Of a stretch of 64,000 nt of DNA, positions 28,301 to 37,813 are shown in pieces. Numbering within the stretch: the stretch's first letter is position 1; every line of letters starts with the position of its first letter. The translations under genes and the position numbers were made by a program. The stretch spans positions 1,477,501 through 1,541,500 of the forward strand of contig NZ_CALSBP010000002.1 of the NCBI RefSeq assembly GCF_943373825.1, in the 5' to 3' direction. Below the pieces are notes generated by a model. The model had not been told where the DNA came from. It searched no databases and was given only the letters and a program-made list of their open reading frames with translations. Source of the stretch: Aquimarina spinulae (lineage in GTDB: Bacteria; Bacteroidota; Bacteroidia; Flavobacteriales; Flavobacteriaceae).

Positions 28301-29903
28301 AGAAGAAGCAACCATGCGTAACCTGTTTAAAAGTCTTAGAGACGACGCTTATTTTGCAGATGCTCAAGTAACGGGCTATACCTATGATCCTCTTGTTGGG
28401 GTAACCAGTATTACCGATCCCAAAGGGCATAAAGCGTATTATAAGTATGATGAATTTAACAGGCTTATGTATGGGTTAGATAACGACCAGCATATTGCGC
28501 AACAAGTACGTTATAATTACCAAGGCGAACAAACGGCTACTTTAGGTGATGTGACTATCGATCTACCAGGTTCCAACACTATTCAACTTAACCAATCTGC
28601 TACTTTTAGTGCTAGTATCACGGGGAATGGTGGTGATCTCTATACCTGGTCTGTAAATGGTGTACAGGAGCAATGTGATGGTACCACTAGTTTTACCAAA
28701 ACTTTTAATACTACAGGTACCTATACCATATCGGTATTGGTTTATAATAGCCAAACCAAACATAGGGTAAGCAAAACAATGAGTGTAGTAGTTGAATATC
28801 CTCCTATCCATGTACCTACAGTAAGCGCAAACCACGACCATGTTGTAAAAGGAACTAACGTTGATTTTAGTGCTTCTGGAATTGGTGGCGGGTCTGGTAA
28901 TTTACGCTATGAGTGGTATGCAAACAATGTAAAGCAAGCCAGTACCACTACAACTTTTAGATATACTACCAATACAGTAGGAACAAATAATGTTTACTTT
29001 AAAGTGATTGACAATGAGACTGGAAAATCGGTAAGTAGTCCTCCTAAATCATTGCATGTATATTCCTCATTAGTTACTCCTGCTGTACATGCTAATAAAA
29101 TTCATAGTATCGAAGGGAATACTATTAATTTTACTACTAATGGTATTACAGGAGGATCAGGTTCCCGAAGATACGAATGGTATGTAAATAATGCAATACA
29201 ATCGGCTACCGCAACTTCTTATAGCAAGGCTTTTTCAACAGATGGCACCTATACCATTAAGTTTCGTGTAATCGATACCAAGACAGGACAATTTGTTGAT
29301 AGCACTCGAACTATTTATGTATACAACCCTTTAAACACGGGAAGTATTTCTGTACCTTCTACTATAGCAGTGAATACTACAGCTACTTTTAATATTAACC
29401 CTAGCGAAGCAGGTGGAAGTTATACCTATTTATGGACTGTAACCAGTAATTGGAAAACCTATACCAGTAGTGCCAAATCTTTTGGTTTACTTATGAATTA
29501 TGATTACTACGGAACAAATATAAGGGTGACCTGTAAGGTGTCTGCAACTAAAACCGGAGTAAGCAAAACAGTAAGTAAAACCATAACGGTTAATGGTGCT
29601 CCAACACTTGGAGGAAGTTTTAGTAAATCAACAATACATAATAACCAATACCACCAGGATTACATGATCACAGCCGTACCATCAAATGGGTCGGGTCATT
29701 ATTCTTATTCATGGTATAGAGACGGGGTAGCTGTAAGAAATAATCCTTATGGCCCAACAGGTATTATGGTGGAACTAAATTGTGATAATAAATCAGATAG
29801 AATAAAATGTGTGATCAGAGACCAGAGAACTCAAAAATCTAAAACTGTAGAAGTTACCTATAATTTTACCCGCTCCTGTGGTGGTGGAGATGTGCCACAT
29901 TAG
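25320..29903 (+). CDS. secreted RHS-associated protein with C-terminal PKD-like domains
   Basis: A 1527-residue protein with signal peptide (residues 1-19, IAIGQE). The N-terminal ~350 residues resemble the N-terminal shell of Bacteroidota RHS/SpvB-type proteins (GDIPVNLSTGKINYTVPVY, MTGMGWDL). The middle has YD-type repeats (GYTYDPLVGVTSITDP, KAYYKYDEFNRL). From about residue 1077 to the end there are about five PKD/Ig-like domains with the repeated pattern YxWxxNxxxQ and GTYTI. It ends in a Cys-containing tail without a T9SS domain. It is immediately upstream (104 bp) of the DUF6443 RHS gene on the same strand; this gene pair is standard for Bacteroidota RHS loci. It may build part of the toxin shell or help its delivery or surface binding. 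Confidence 0.75.
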   Translation: MRILFLSFLLIVGTIAIGQESTSPNPLEEALQVFPVSPEAASLGKYGDIPVNLSTGKINYTVPVYTIKVGDFEWPIHLSYNYGGLITEQDHPMTGMGWDLIANGRITRQIRGKDDEYGDQSYKANAIIPFLQTVYDQGTPIDEYDTNKRFEIYNNIANRNYDAQQDKYVISAPGLSGSYVHDEKGDIVFMEHRNFKVNKTNNTIIITKDNGVTYYFEIHEIGSYAYKTSIEGESLNRNVPMSFLLTRIKLNDSKGSIYFEYSPTESYSKRVYSESRTKDTSVGGTASIEEDYTDNSTTRHQLQKIIFPNGEVRFDITSGVLDQEVSVQTLNEISVWNTGKQIIKYNFTYNDPTKNRKTLVGITKSNGNTNLPWYQFEYYPFPNTLGPSVNYKYQDPWGYYNGNSGSLLSLENRKIDHNKTLSGALKKITYPTKGYSLISYEQNRVPPTSPGLADFYTYTRNKTFSSDNKAGQGVTKTIDTTFTVPSYQIIEVSLSAGMFLYDPDNPDVTPNIGLQGAEASIKVEWLNPPLPYLSNLGEINITGEDTEAQCEPLVGCSDSYYKTNPVVFRAVPKGAIIRITGSIYAPTKRDVYANCSIKYEELVNEAGELFSYVGGVRVSGTEDCDNNGNCKTTHYKYVLEDGIDSGLLTGSSPVFRYSTKYYDGINADITRIHTVSNSMRNFTSYQGAPVLYRRVETIVNGGDNGKEVNYYTVARNNYTNFPFITTMNNDWKKGQLLKKEVHKKENGKFVLEKETINQYQEFYPYGKGMHSSVKAYGMAVGRHYISSSYGNPHHFKDNYYIDYPKEYKLIKTIHREFLHEQTLTRETSYAYDTPYGQLKTQTDIGSHNNTMVTEFLYPYDLSNTVHNSLIAQNRIAIPIQTQTKEDDKFVATQSIAFKDWGDGKLLPELIKTLKGEESAVNVFQDQVEYLSYDHQGYPLEVSQVDGRHIMYVWGYNNTLPIVKIDNASYTGISSTASSLITQLQTASNTEDTEAEEATMRNLFKSLRDDAYFADAQVTGYTYDPLVGVTSITDPKGHKAYYKYDEFNRLMYGLDNDQHIAQQVRYNYQGEQTATLGDVTIDLPGSNTIQLNQSATFSASITGNGGDLYTWSVNGVQEQCDGTTSFTKTFNTTGTYTISVLVYNSQTKHRVSKTMSVVVEYPPIHVPTVSANHDHVVKGTNVDFSASGIGGGSGNLRYEWYANNVKQASTTTTFRYTTNTVGTNNVYFKVIDNETGKSVSSPPKSLHVYSSLVTPAVHANKIHSIEGNTINFTTNGITGGSGSRRYEWYVNNAIQSATATSYSKAFSTDGTYTIKFRVIDTKTGQFVDSTRTIYVYNPLNTGSISVPSTIAVNTTATFNINPSEAGGSYTYLWTVTSNWKTYTSSAKSFGLLMNYDYYGTNIRVTCKVSATKTGVSKTVSKTITVNGAPTLGGSFSKSTIHNNQYHQDYMITAVPSNGSGHYSYSWYRDGVAVRNNPYGPTGIMVELNCDNKSDRIKCVIRDQRTQKSKTVEVTYNFTRSCGGGDVPH

Positions 29904-30007
29904 ATATATTCTAAAGAAATAATAAATATGTTATCTCATAAATATAAAAATACCATTCCTCTACTTCGTTCACCTATTAAAAACAAGGAGGAAATAAAAG
30001 CAAAAAC

Positions 30008-33000
30008 ATGAAAAAACAAATCATATATATACTACTTATGCTAATAGGGTTAAATCTCCAGGCCCAGGTAGTATTATCAGACAAGAATTATATACATACC
30101 ACAGTCCCTCAAGTAGCGTTAACCATTGCAGAACTAGACAATGTAAACTGCTCTAACATTAATGATATCGACAAGGCTATAGAAAGTGTGACCTATTTTG
30201 ATGGACTGGGTAGACCCATACAACAACGAGCCATCAAAGCCTCACCAGATGGTAAAGATATTGTGACTCATATCACTTATGATGATTATGGTAGACAAGC
30301 AAAACAATATCTACCTTTTGAGGCAGACAATACGATAGGGAGTTATAAAGAGATCAATGTAAATACCGATATTAACCAGTATTACAAAGATACCTATACC
30401 AGTGATTTTCCAGGGATAACTGATCTTAACCAGATTAATGCCTATTCAGAGAGCCTTTTTGATAAATCCCCTCTTAATCGAGTGATAAAAGTAGGTGCTC
30501 CGGGGAAAGCATGGAAAATTAATCGTAGTAGTGATGCAGATCATGCTATAAAGACAGATTGGTATACTAATAAAGCTAATGAGGTAGTGTATTTTAAAGT
30601 AGATTTTGCTAATCCAAATGATACTGAGGCCCCTAGTCTGGTAAAGGATGGACACTATGCTGTAAATCAATTGCACATAACTATTACTCAGGATGAGAAT
30701 TGGACTCCGGCAGATGGTAATAACCATACGACCAAAGAGTACAAGGATAAACAGGGTAAAATTGTTTTAAAACGAACCTTTAATGCAGGATCGGCACACG
30801 ACACTCATTATGTTTACGATAGATTTGGGAATTTAACCTATGTAATCCCCCCTAAAGTAGCGGCTAGTGATGGGGTAAGCCAGAGTGAGCTTACCGAACT
30901 CTGTTATCAATACCGATATGACAATCGTAACAGGCTTATTGAAAAGAAAATCCCTGGCAAAGACAAGGAGTATATTGTCTATAACAAATTAGATCAACCC
31001 ATCCTAACCCAGGACGCGAATCTAAAAGGGAGCAATGCTTGGCTCTTTACCAAATATGATATTTTTGGAAGAGTTACCTATACCGGTAAGATTACCGATA
31101 ACCGCGATAGAAAAACCATACAACAAGCTGTGAATACAGAATCTACCTTATGGGAGCAGCGCGGTGCTGCCGCTATGATCGATGGGACTACTATCTATTA
31201 TAGTAATGCGGCATTTCCAAAAACAAACCTGGAGCTACATACCATCAACTATTATGATGATTATGGCTTTGATCTTGCAGGATTAACCAATCCCGGTACT
31301 GTATATGGCGAAACTATATCAGATCAAACCAAGACACTACCTACAGGAAGTAAAGTACGAGTACTAGATACCTTTGATTGGATTACTACGGTTACTTACT
31401 ATGATAAAAAAGCACGACCTATATACGTAGCTAGTAAAAATGAATATTTAAACACTACTGATATTGTAGCAACCCAATTGGATTTTGTAGGTAAGGTAGA
31501 ACAAACCAAAAGTACTCATACCAAAGATAGCAATGCTGCCATTGTAACGATAGATACCTTTACCTATGATCATATGGGTAGGATACTCACCCAACGACAA
31601 TGTATAGAAGATACTTCTGGGGTAAATTGTACGGGTAATACAGGAGTTACACCAGCAGTAACCTTATCACAACCGATCACCCAAACCACAACTACCGTAG
31701 CGGGTAATACTATTACCTTATCTAATGGATTTCATTTTGCAGCCACGGCTAGTACTTCTTTCTTTGCTAAGATCCAGAACGAGGAATTCCCGGGAGAATT
31801 GATCGTATCTAATACCTATGATAAGTTAGGGCAACTAACCTCTAAAACAGTTGGAGGAGGATTACAAGATGTACATTATACCTACAATGTACGAGGATGG
31901 TTAAAAAACATCAATCAGGATAGTTATGATGATAATGACCTGTTTAATTTTACCATCAATTATAATATACCACAACATGGAGCTACTGCATTGTTTAATG
32001 GTAATATCTCTGAAACAGCATGGAAAACGGCCAATGATAACGTAGAGCGACATTACAAATACAGTTATGATGCTTTAAATCGAATCACAGAAGGAATCAG
32101 TAGCGATGGTAACTATAACCTAAGTGGTGTTACCTATGACAAAACAGGAAATATCCTCTCGTTAAATCGAAAAGGAAATCTTAATGAAGCTGCTACTTCT
32201 TTTGGAGATATGGATATGCTAGCATACACCTATGATAGTGGTAACAAACTCTTAAGAGTGACAGATACCGGGAATACGACTTTTGGTTTTAAAGATGGTA
32301 GCAATACCAATGATGATTTTGTGTATGATGCCAATGGTAATATGACTATGGATCAAAACAAAGGGATTACAGGGATTACCTATAATCATTTAAATCTCCC
32401 TAAAACAGTTACGGTAAATAATGCTTCTCATACCGGAAATATTACCTATATTTACGATGCCACTGGGGTAAAATTAAAAAAGATTACCACAGAGGGAAGT
32501 TCTTTAATTACTGAGTATGCTGGTAATTATGTCTATAAGAATGGTACGTTAGAATTCTTTAACCACCCAGAAGGGATTGTTGAGAAGGAAGCGGATGGGT
32601 ATAAATATGTATATCAGTTTAAGGATCACTTAGGAAATATCAGACTATCATACAAAGATGCCAATAAAGACGGCAGTATCAGTACTTCTGAGATCGTTCA
32701 GGAGAAGAATTATTACCCCTTTGGCTTACAACATAAAGGGTACAACTTCGCTATAAATGGGAGTAAGCATGACTATGGTTTTGGAGGCAAAGAAGAACAA
32801 GATGAACTAGGACTTGGTTGGATAGATGTTACTGCTAGAAACTATGACCCTGCTCTTGGTAGATGGATGAATCTTGATCCATTAGCAGAAAAGATGCGTA
32901 GACACTCCCCTTATAATTATGCATTTGATAATCCGATATATTTTATCGATTATGATGGTATGGCTCCTAATGATTTTTATCGACATAAAAAAACAGGAAA

Positions 33001-33652
33001 AGTAGTATGGATTGATGGTAGTAGTCGTGTAAAAGGTTTTCAACACTTAGGATATCATGTAGGTTCTACTGATGTTGATGGAAATAGAACTCATATGAAC
33101 GGAGATACCAGACAGATATCGGTCAATGGGAAAGTTGTGAATAGTTTTGGTTTTAATGGATCTCGAAATAGTAGAGGAAAAGGTACAGGTATTGATAGTT
33201 GGGGTCGTGAAAAAAGAGGTGATTTTCTAAGACCTACAAGTAATGGGAAAGCGATAGGGCAATTAAACATATCTGATTTACCAATAAGTGGAGTTCGTAA
33301 TTTTAAGAATAAGGCTCTTGCTTTTATAAAAGATATTATAGGAATTTTAAATAAAGAAAATAAGCTTGGAGATAATTTATCAGAAAACTCATCTTCGAAT
33401 TCAAATAGTTCTAGCACCGAATCCGAATCCGATTCTTCATCTAGTACAATGAATGCGGAAAATGTAGCCGGAGAAGAAATAGGACAAAGTGAAGAAGATA
33501 CAACAAACACTTCTACTATATCATATAAAGATAGACCTGCAAAAAGTAAAAAGTTTTTCTCTAATAGAAAAAGTGCTGAAGAGGATTCTGCTAAACAGTC
33601 AAACAATAAAAATGTTGAATCAATTCTAATCGAAGACTATAAACAACAATGA
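30008..33652 (+). CDS. DUF6443 RHS polymorphic toxin with variable C-terminal tip
   Basis: A 1214-residue secreted RHS protein. Signal peptide 1-20 (LNLQAQ). DUF6443 follows (VTYFDGLGRPIQQ), then RHS/YD repeats and the RHS-associated core: KDHLGNIRLSY, NYYPFGLQHKGYN, ARNYDPALGRWMNLDPLAE, ending at IDYDGMAP near residue 982. The last ~230 residues are the variable tip, with a Ser/Glu/Asp-rich stretch around 1120-1165 and a basic C-terminus; no toxin family recognised. The terminal ATG of the partner gene overlaps the stop by 4 bp, as expected for toxin/immunity pairs. The core from 32287 to ~32960 is repeated in the three displaced tips downstream, so this is the expressed site into which tips could recombine. 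Confidence 0.85.
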   Translation: MKKQIIYILLMLIGLNLQAQVVLSDKNYIHTTVPQVALTIAELDNVNCSNINDIDKAIESVTYFDGLGRPIQQRAIKASPDGKDIVTHITYDDYGRQAKQYLPFEADNTIGSYKEINVNTDINQYYKDTYTSDFPGITDLNQINAYSESLFDKSPLNRVIKVGAPGKAWKINRSSDADHAIKTDWYTNKANEVVYFKVDFANPNDTEAPSLVKDGHYAVNQLHITITQDENWTPADGNNHTTKEYKDKQGKIVLKRTFNAGSAHDTHYVYDRFGNLTYVIPPKVAASDGVSQSELTELCYQYRYDNRNRLIEKKIPGKDKEYIVYNKLDQPILTQDANLKGSNAWLFTKYDIFGRVTYTGKITDNRDRKTIQQAVNTESTLWEQRGAAAMIDGTTIYYSNAAFPKTNLELHTINYYDDYGFDLAGLTNPGTVYGETISDQTKTLPTGSKVRVLDTFDWITTVTYYDKKARPIYVASKNEYLNTTDIVATQLDFVGKVEQTKSTHTKDSNAAIVTIDTFTYDHMGRILTQRQCIEDTSGVNCTGNTGVTPAVTLSQPITQTTTTVAGNTITLSNGFHFAATASTSFFAKIQNEEFPGELIVSNTYDKLGQLTSKTVGGGLQDVHYTYNVRGWLKNINQDSYDDNDLFNFTINYNIPQHGATALFNGNISETAWKTANDNVERHYKYSYDALNRITEGISSDGNYNLSGVTYDKTGNILSLNRKGNLNEAATSFGDMDMLAYTYDSGNKLLRVTDTGNTTFGFKDGSNTNDDFVYDANGNMTMDQNKGITGITYNHLNLPKTVTVNNASHTGNITYIYDATGVKLKKITTEGSSLITEYAGNYVYKNGTLEFFNHPEGIVEKEADGYKYVYQFKDHLGNIRLSYKDANKDGSISTSEIVQEKNYYPFGLQHKGYNFAINGSKHDYGFGGKEEQDELGLGWIDVTARNYDPALGRWMNLDPLAEKMRRHSPYNYAFDNPIYFIDYDGMAPNDFYRHKKTGKVVWIDGSSRVKGFQHLGYHVGSTDVDGNRTHMNGDTRQISVNGKVVNSFGFNGSRNSRGKGTGIDSWGREKRGDFLRPTSNGKAIGQLNISDLPISGVRNFKNKALAFIKDIIGILNKENKLGDNLSENSSSNSNSSSTESESDSSSSTMNAENVAGEEIGQSEEDTTNTSTISYKDRPAKSKKFFSNRKSAEEDSAKQSNNKNVESILIEDYKQQ

Positions 33653-34488
33653 AAATGAGTTATAGATTGTTTTTTGTGATATTATATATTTTGATAGTTT
33701 CATGTAATACCAAAAAAAGTAATAGTAAAAACGAAAATTTATTGAAAGATGGAATTTCAAGAGGGTACGATAAAAAGGGAAACCTAACTACTATTCATAA
33801 TTTCAAAAATGGAAAACTTGTGGATACTTCTACTTTTTATAGAACAGATGGCTCTATTGAAATGAAGAAAGTATGGATTGACAGTGCTTATCATCAAGAA
33901 ATCCTATATAATAGATTAGGTATTATCAAGGCAATGGGAAATATGAATGATGATGATTTAAAAATCGGAAAATGGTCTTTTTTTAAAGAAGGTAAACTGG
34001 ATTTTATCCGAGAATATAAAATCATAAAAGGAAAACAATACCTTAATCAATCTTGGAATATTGATAAAAAAGGAGATACAATATATAAATCAAGTAAGTA
34101 CTTCAAAATTCAAGTGTTAACCGATACCATTAATAAAGGAGAAGCTTTTCTTGGAGCAGCGTTTTTGCGTTCTCATTTTTTTAAAGGAAAACCATCGGAA
34201 ATACTTATTTGCTTACCTAAAAATGAAACTGAAAACTTTAATGAAGACTTCTCAAATGAGAGAGAAATAGTATTAGACACTTTTTATAATATTCAACACG
34301 ACATAAAGAATCAGAAAAATTTTGAGGGTCATAGTAAACCTTATAGTGCAGCTTTTGGAAAATGGTTTAAGATGACTACTGGTAAAAAAAATATTAGAGG
34401 ATTTATAGAGGAATATTATAAAGAAAAAGATTCTGTAAAATCAACAAAAATGTATTTTGACATACCTATTTATATAAAGGATCAATAA
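33649..34488 (+). CDS. putative immunity lipoprotein of the expressed RHS tip
   Basis: A 279-residue lipoprotein with lipobox IVSC (Cys ~21). Residues ~35-130 contain MORN/YwqK-like blocks (GYDKKGNLTTIHNFKNGKL, KIGKWSFFKEGKLDFI), recalling the large MORN protein upstream. The start overlaps the RHS stop by 4 bp. Position and coupling suggest it protects against the adjacent tip; periplasmic or membrane anchoring would fit a toxin that acts in the envelope. Identification as immunity is inference from position only. Confidence 0.55.
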   Translation: MKMSYRLFFVILYILIVSCNTKKSNSKNENLLKDGISRGYDKKGNLTTIHNFKNGKLVDTSTFYRTDGSIEMKKVWIDSAYHQEILYNRLGIIKAMGNMNDDDLKIGKWSFFKEGKLDFIREYKIIKGKQYLNQSWNIDKKGDTIYKSSKYFKIQVLTDTINKGEAFLGAAFLRSHFFKGKPSEILICLPKNETENFNEDFSNEREIVLDTFYNIQHDIKNQKNFEGHSKPYSAAFGKWFKMTTGKKNIRGFIEEYYKEKDSVKSTKMYFDIPIYIKDQ

Positions 34489-34504
34489 TAATTTCCTCGC
34501 CAGT

Positions 34505-35885
34505 GGGTTTGAAGATGGCACCAATACCAATGATGATTATACCTATGATGCCAATGGTAATATGATCCAGGATCAAAACAATGGGATTACAGGGATTACC
34601 TATAATCATTTAAACCTACCTAAAACAGTTACGGTAAATAATGCTTCTCATACCGGAAATATTACCTATATTTACGATGCCACTGGGGTAAAACTAAAAA
34701 AAATTACCACAGAGGGAAGTTCATCGACAACAGAATATGCTGGTAATTACATATATAAGAATGGTACACTAGAATTCTTTAATCATGCAGAAGGTATTGT
34801 AGAACATGAAGCCGATGGATATAAATATGTATACCAGTTTAAAGACCATTTAGGGAATATTAGGTTATCGTACAAAGATGCTGATAAGAATGGTGCTATA
34901 ACGCAAAGTGAGATCGTGCAGGAGAAGAACTACTATCCTTTTGGACTACAACACAAAGGTTACAATTTTGATGTAAAGGGTAGAAAACATGACTATGGAT
35001 ATAACGGGAAAGAAGAGCAATCTGAACTAGGGCTTGATTGGATAGATTATGGGGCTAGGAATTATAATGCTGCTATCGGTCGTTGGATGAATATGGATCC
35101 TTTGGCGGAAAAGTATTATGATAAATCATCTTATAACTATTCACTTAATAATCCTGTGTTTTTTGTTGATCCGGACGGTAGAACTGTTGATGTAACTGAT
35201 TTAGTTAATGGGGGAACAAAAACAGATACTTGGTTATTAATCAATTTAATGGCTAATTTGTCAGAAACTACCGGATCAGTAATTAAAAAAAGTACTTCAA
35301 GAGATGGGGTTTCAACACTTACAGAAGGGGAATGCAAATCTAATTGTAAAAAAAGTAATAAAGCAGGTAGTTATGTTTCTCATTTATTAAGCAATGATAG
35401 TGGTACTATTACTGTGAAAAATAATGATAGAAATACTAGACAAACAGCAGATGGAAGACAATTTAAGCAATTTGGTTCACAAGCCAGTCCTAATGGAGAA
35501 ATATATTTAGATGCGATGCAAATAAGTAATATTCAATATTCATTAGAGTCGAAGAATGTTGACTCTAGGACAATGGATACTGGTTTCGTTTTTCTTCATG
35601 AATCACTTCATACTAGATTTGGTGCTTCATATTTTAATAGTGCAAGAGATAATAATGAAAAAGAAGGGGGTAGATTTAGAGATCCAACAGGGGGTTTTTG
35701 CCAAAGCCGTTTTTGCAGGTCCAACGGTAGAAAGGATAAATGAATTTAGAAGTGAAACAGGTCTTCCTTTACGTAGATCATATTCGAATTGGAACCCTAA
35801 CAACCCTGGAAGTCTTGTGATAGAAAAAGATGGAAACCGTATTGAAGTTCCAATAATAAACTATAATATGTTATACAATGAATAA
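34505..35885 (+). pseudogene. displaced RHS tip 1: metalloprotease-like, frameshifted
   Basis: From about 34505 the frame matches the RHS core of the main gene (32287 onward) up to FVDPDGR near 35180, without signal peptide or N-terminal shell. The tip that follows is unique and contains a zincin motif HESLH at 35597-35611 (FVFLHESLHTRFGAS). The frame then ends at 35743, but the +1 frame continues smoothly from the same place (FAKAVFAGPTVERINEF) to 35885, where its stop overlaps the partner gene by 8 bp. One extra base in the G5-T5 run at 35690-35699 explains this. It may be a true mutation, a sequencing error or a slippery site. No start codon in a good context precedes it, so it looks like a silent cassette. 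Confidence 0.7.
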
Positions 35886-36417
35886 AACAATATTAATATT
35901 AGTTATGGCTTTTATTTTGTTAGGTTGTTCAAATAATAAAGAGTTATCATCTTCTCGACAACAATCAATCATTAATAATTCTATAAACTATATAAAGAAA
36001 AATAACACAATAGGAATGAAAAATTGTTATTTAGTTGATTCTAAAATATCTCCTATGCAATTTGAAGTGTTTTTTAATTCAGAAAATGTGGATTTTGAAA
36101 AGAAATTTGGTAAAGATTACCAAAAAATATTAAAAAATATTGAAGATGATTTAAATAATGATAGAATTGACAAACATAATGATTTAAGTATTAATCTTTC
36201 ACCTTGTTCGGAAAGTAAATATGTAATTAGTTTTTCACGTATGAGTAAAACATATGTAATGTGTTATTTATCCCAAGAAGGTAGAAATATTTCAATTGAT
36301 GAAATATTAGAGGAAAAATATAAGTTTGATTCTAATGAATATTACTTTTTTCTTTTTGAATTTAATAACTCTGGAAGTATTATTAATGTTTTTGAAAACT
36401 CTGTAATTTTTGGTTAA
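35878..36417 (+). CDS. putative immunity lipoprotein for tip 1
   Basis: A 179-residue lipoprotein, lipobox ILLGC (Cys ~18), otherwise unrecognised; Lys/Asn-rich with mostly beta-strand-like segments. The ATG overlaps by 8 bp the stop of the frame that continues tip 1 beyond the frameshift, which shows that this frame was the original toxin C-terminus. Immunity role inferred from position. Confidence 0.55.
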   Translation: MNKTILILVMAFILLGCSNNKELSSSRQQSIINNSINYIKKNNTIGMKNCYLVDSKISPMQFEVFFNSENVDFEKKFGKDYQKILKNIEDDLNNDRIDKHNDLSINLSPCSESKYVISFSRMSKTYVMCYLSQEGRNISIDEILEEKYKFDSNEYYFFLFEFNNSGSIINVFENSVIFG

Positions 36418-36420
36418 AGA

Positions 36421-36480
36421 TCCCCTGCTGCTCCTAGCGTGTAATTGATCGCTCCCGCTATGCCTCTTGGCTAGTGGCGT
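36421..36480. repeat. degenerate REP-like element
   Basis: Contains CGCTCCCGCTATGCCTCT and GCTAGTGGCGTCAAAG fragments that match the REP palindrome flanking the transposase at 39368-39940, with decayed centre. Confidence 0.45.
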
Positions 36481-36510
36481 CAAAGATTGGTAGGTAAGAG
36501 TAATAAATAA

Positions 36511-36546
36511 AAGTCACAATTGATAAAAAGATTGTGACTTCTTTAG
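36511..36546 (+). terminator. terminator hairpin before displaced tip 2
   Basis: Stem 36511-36520 / 36531-36540, 10-nt loop, then CTTTAGTTT. The same hairpin, slightly longer, precedes tip 3 (38550-38586). It insulates the tip from upstream transcription. Confidence 0.6.
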
Positions 36547-37813
36547 TTTAATAATATGTTATATTTACGATGCCACTGGGGTAAAGTTAAAAAAGATTAC
36601 CACAGAGGGAAGTTCATCGACAACAGAGTATGCTGGTAATTATGTATATAAGAATGGTACACTAGAATTCTTTAACCACCCAGAAGGTATTGTAGAACAT
36701 GAGGCCGATGGGTATAAGTATGTATACCAGTACAAAGACCATTTAGGAAATATTAGACTCTCATACAAAGATGCTGATAAGAATGGTACTATATCCCAAA
36801 GTGAGATCGTACAGGAGAAGAATTATTATCCTTTTGGGCTCGAACATAAAGGATACAATTTTGCTGTAAATGGTAGGAAACATAGCTATTCTTTTAATGG
36901 CAAGGAATTTGATCAAAGCTTAAGCATGAATACTTTTGATTTAGGAGCAAGACATTATGACCCTACTATTGGGAGGTTTATGGTAATGGACCCTATGACA
37001 GATTTCTATAATAATCAATCGCCTTATGTAATGGCTAACAACAATCCTGTTGGATATGTTGATTTATATGGTCTTGGAATATGGAATTGGTTAAAAGCAC
37101 TTGGAAGAAAGGCTTCTAATGGTGTTAAGAAATTGTTTAGTGGAAATCAATGTGATTGTAGTAGTAGTGGAGATTCGTTAGCTCAAGCATGGAGAAGACC
37201 AGATAATATTTTTCCTGCTAGTAGGAATAGAAGAAGGAAAAGAAGAAGGAAAAGAAATAGAAAAAAAGCCACTACCTCTACTATCACCCCTGTGGTTGAT
37301 AATTCTCCTAGTATTCCAAATATCGATGCTTCTATAGGGTTATCACCTCTTGTGTTAGAGACTCAACAACTTCCTGAATTAGGTATAGTTAATCCAAGAC
37401 CAGTACGTAAGCGTAAAGCTATACAAACACCTATCCCTACAGCTGAGGATTTTGCAAAAATTAATATTTCACTTGCACTTCCATTTCATCCCAATACAGA
37501 TAGTGTAAATAGAAAAGCTATTACAGATCATACGTTAAAAAACTTGAAAGATTTAATAAAAACCTTAAAAGAGTATCCTCAAATTAAAGTTGCAATAGAT
37601 GCTAATTATCGTAATAAAAATGGAGGGAAAGACAGAAATTCAATAGTTAAGTTTAATAATGGAACAGCCCCCGTACAAACTATCCTCAATAATAGAGCTA
37701 AGAAAATGATAGATTTATTAATAAGTGCAGGAGTTAGTCCTAGTCAACTAATTCAAGGATCTGGAGGTTTGTCAAAAAAAGATCCTAGTGTAGATTTTAA
37801 AGTAAATCAATGA
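36524..37813 (+). CDS. displaced RHS tip 2 with OmpA-like C-terminal domain (silent cassette)
   Basis: The frame is open from the TGA at 36521. RHS-core homology starts at YIYDATG (36560) and runs to DLYG (~37072). The first ATG in frame is 36926 (in NTFDLGARHYDP), after most of the core, so no full-length start exists. The tip continues through a strongly basic Arg/Lys run (~37215-37270) and a Pro-rich linker to a C-terminal segment of ~110 residues resembling the OmpA/MotB peptidoglycan-binding fold (LKDLIKTLKEYPQIKVAID, NNRAKKMIDLLISAGVSPSQLIQGSGG). The stop overlaps the next gene by 4 bp. Toxin activity unproven; an OmpA-like end could anchor it to peptidoglycan. Confidence 0.65.

Noticed and set aside
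29953..29974. CCATTCCTCTA before the RHS gene as a further LytTR site
   Set aside because: No second repeat at 21 bp and the start codon lies too close for the promoter geometry seen at the other sites.
33091..33606. 171-codon minus-strand ORF inside the RHS tip
   Set aside because: Antisense shadow of the Ser/Glu-rich tip; the plus frame has clear coding continuity from the RHS core.
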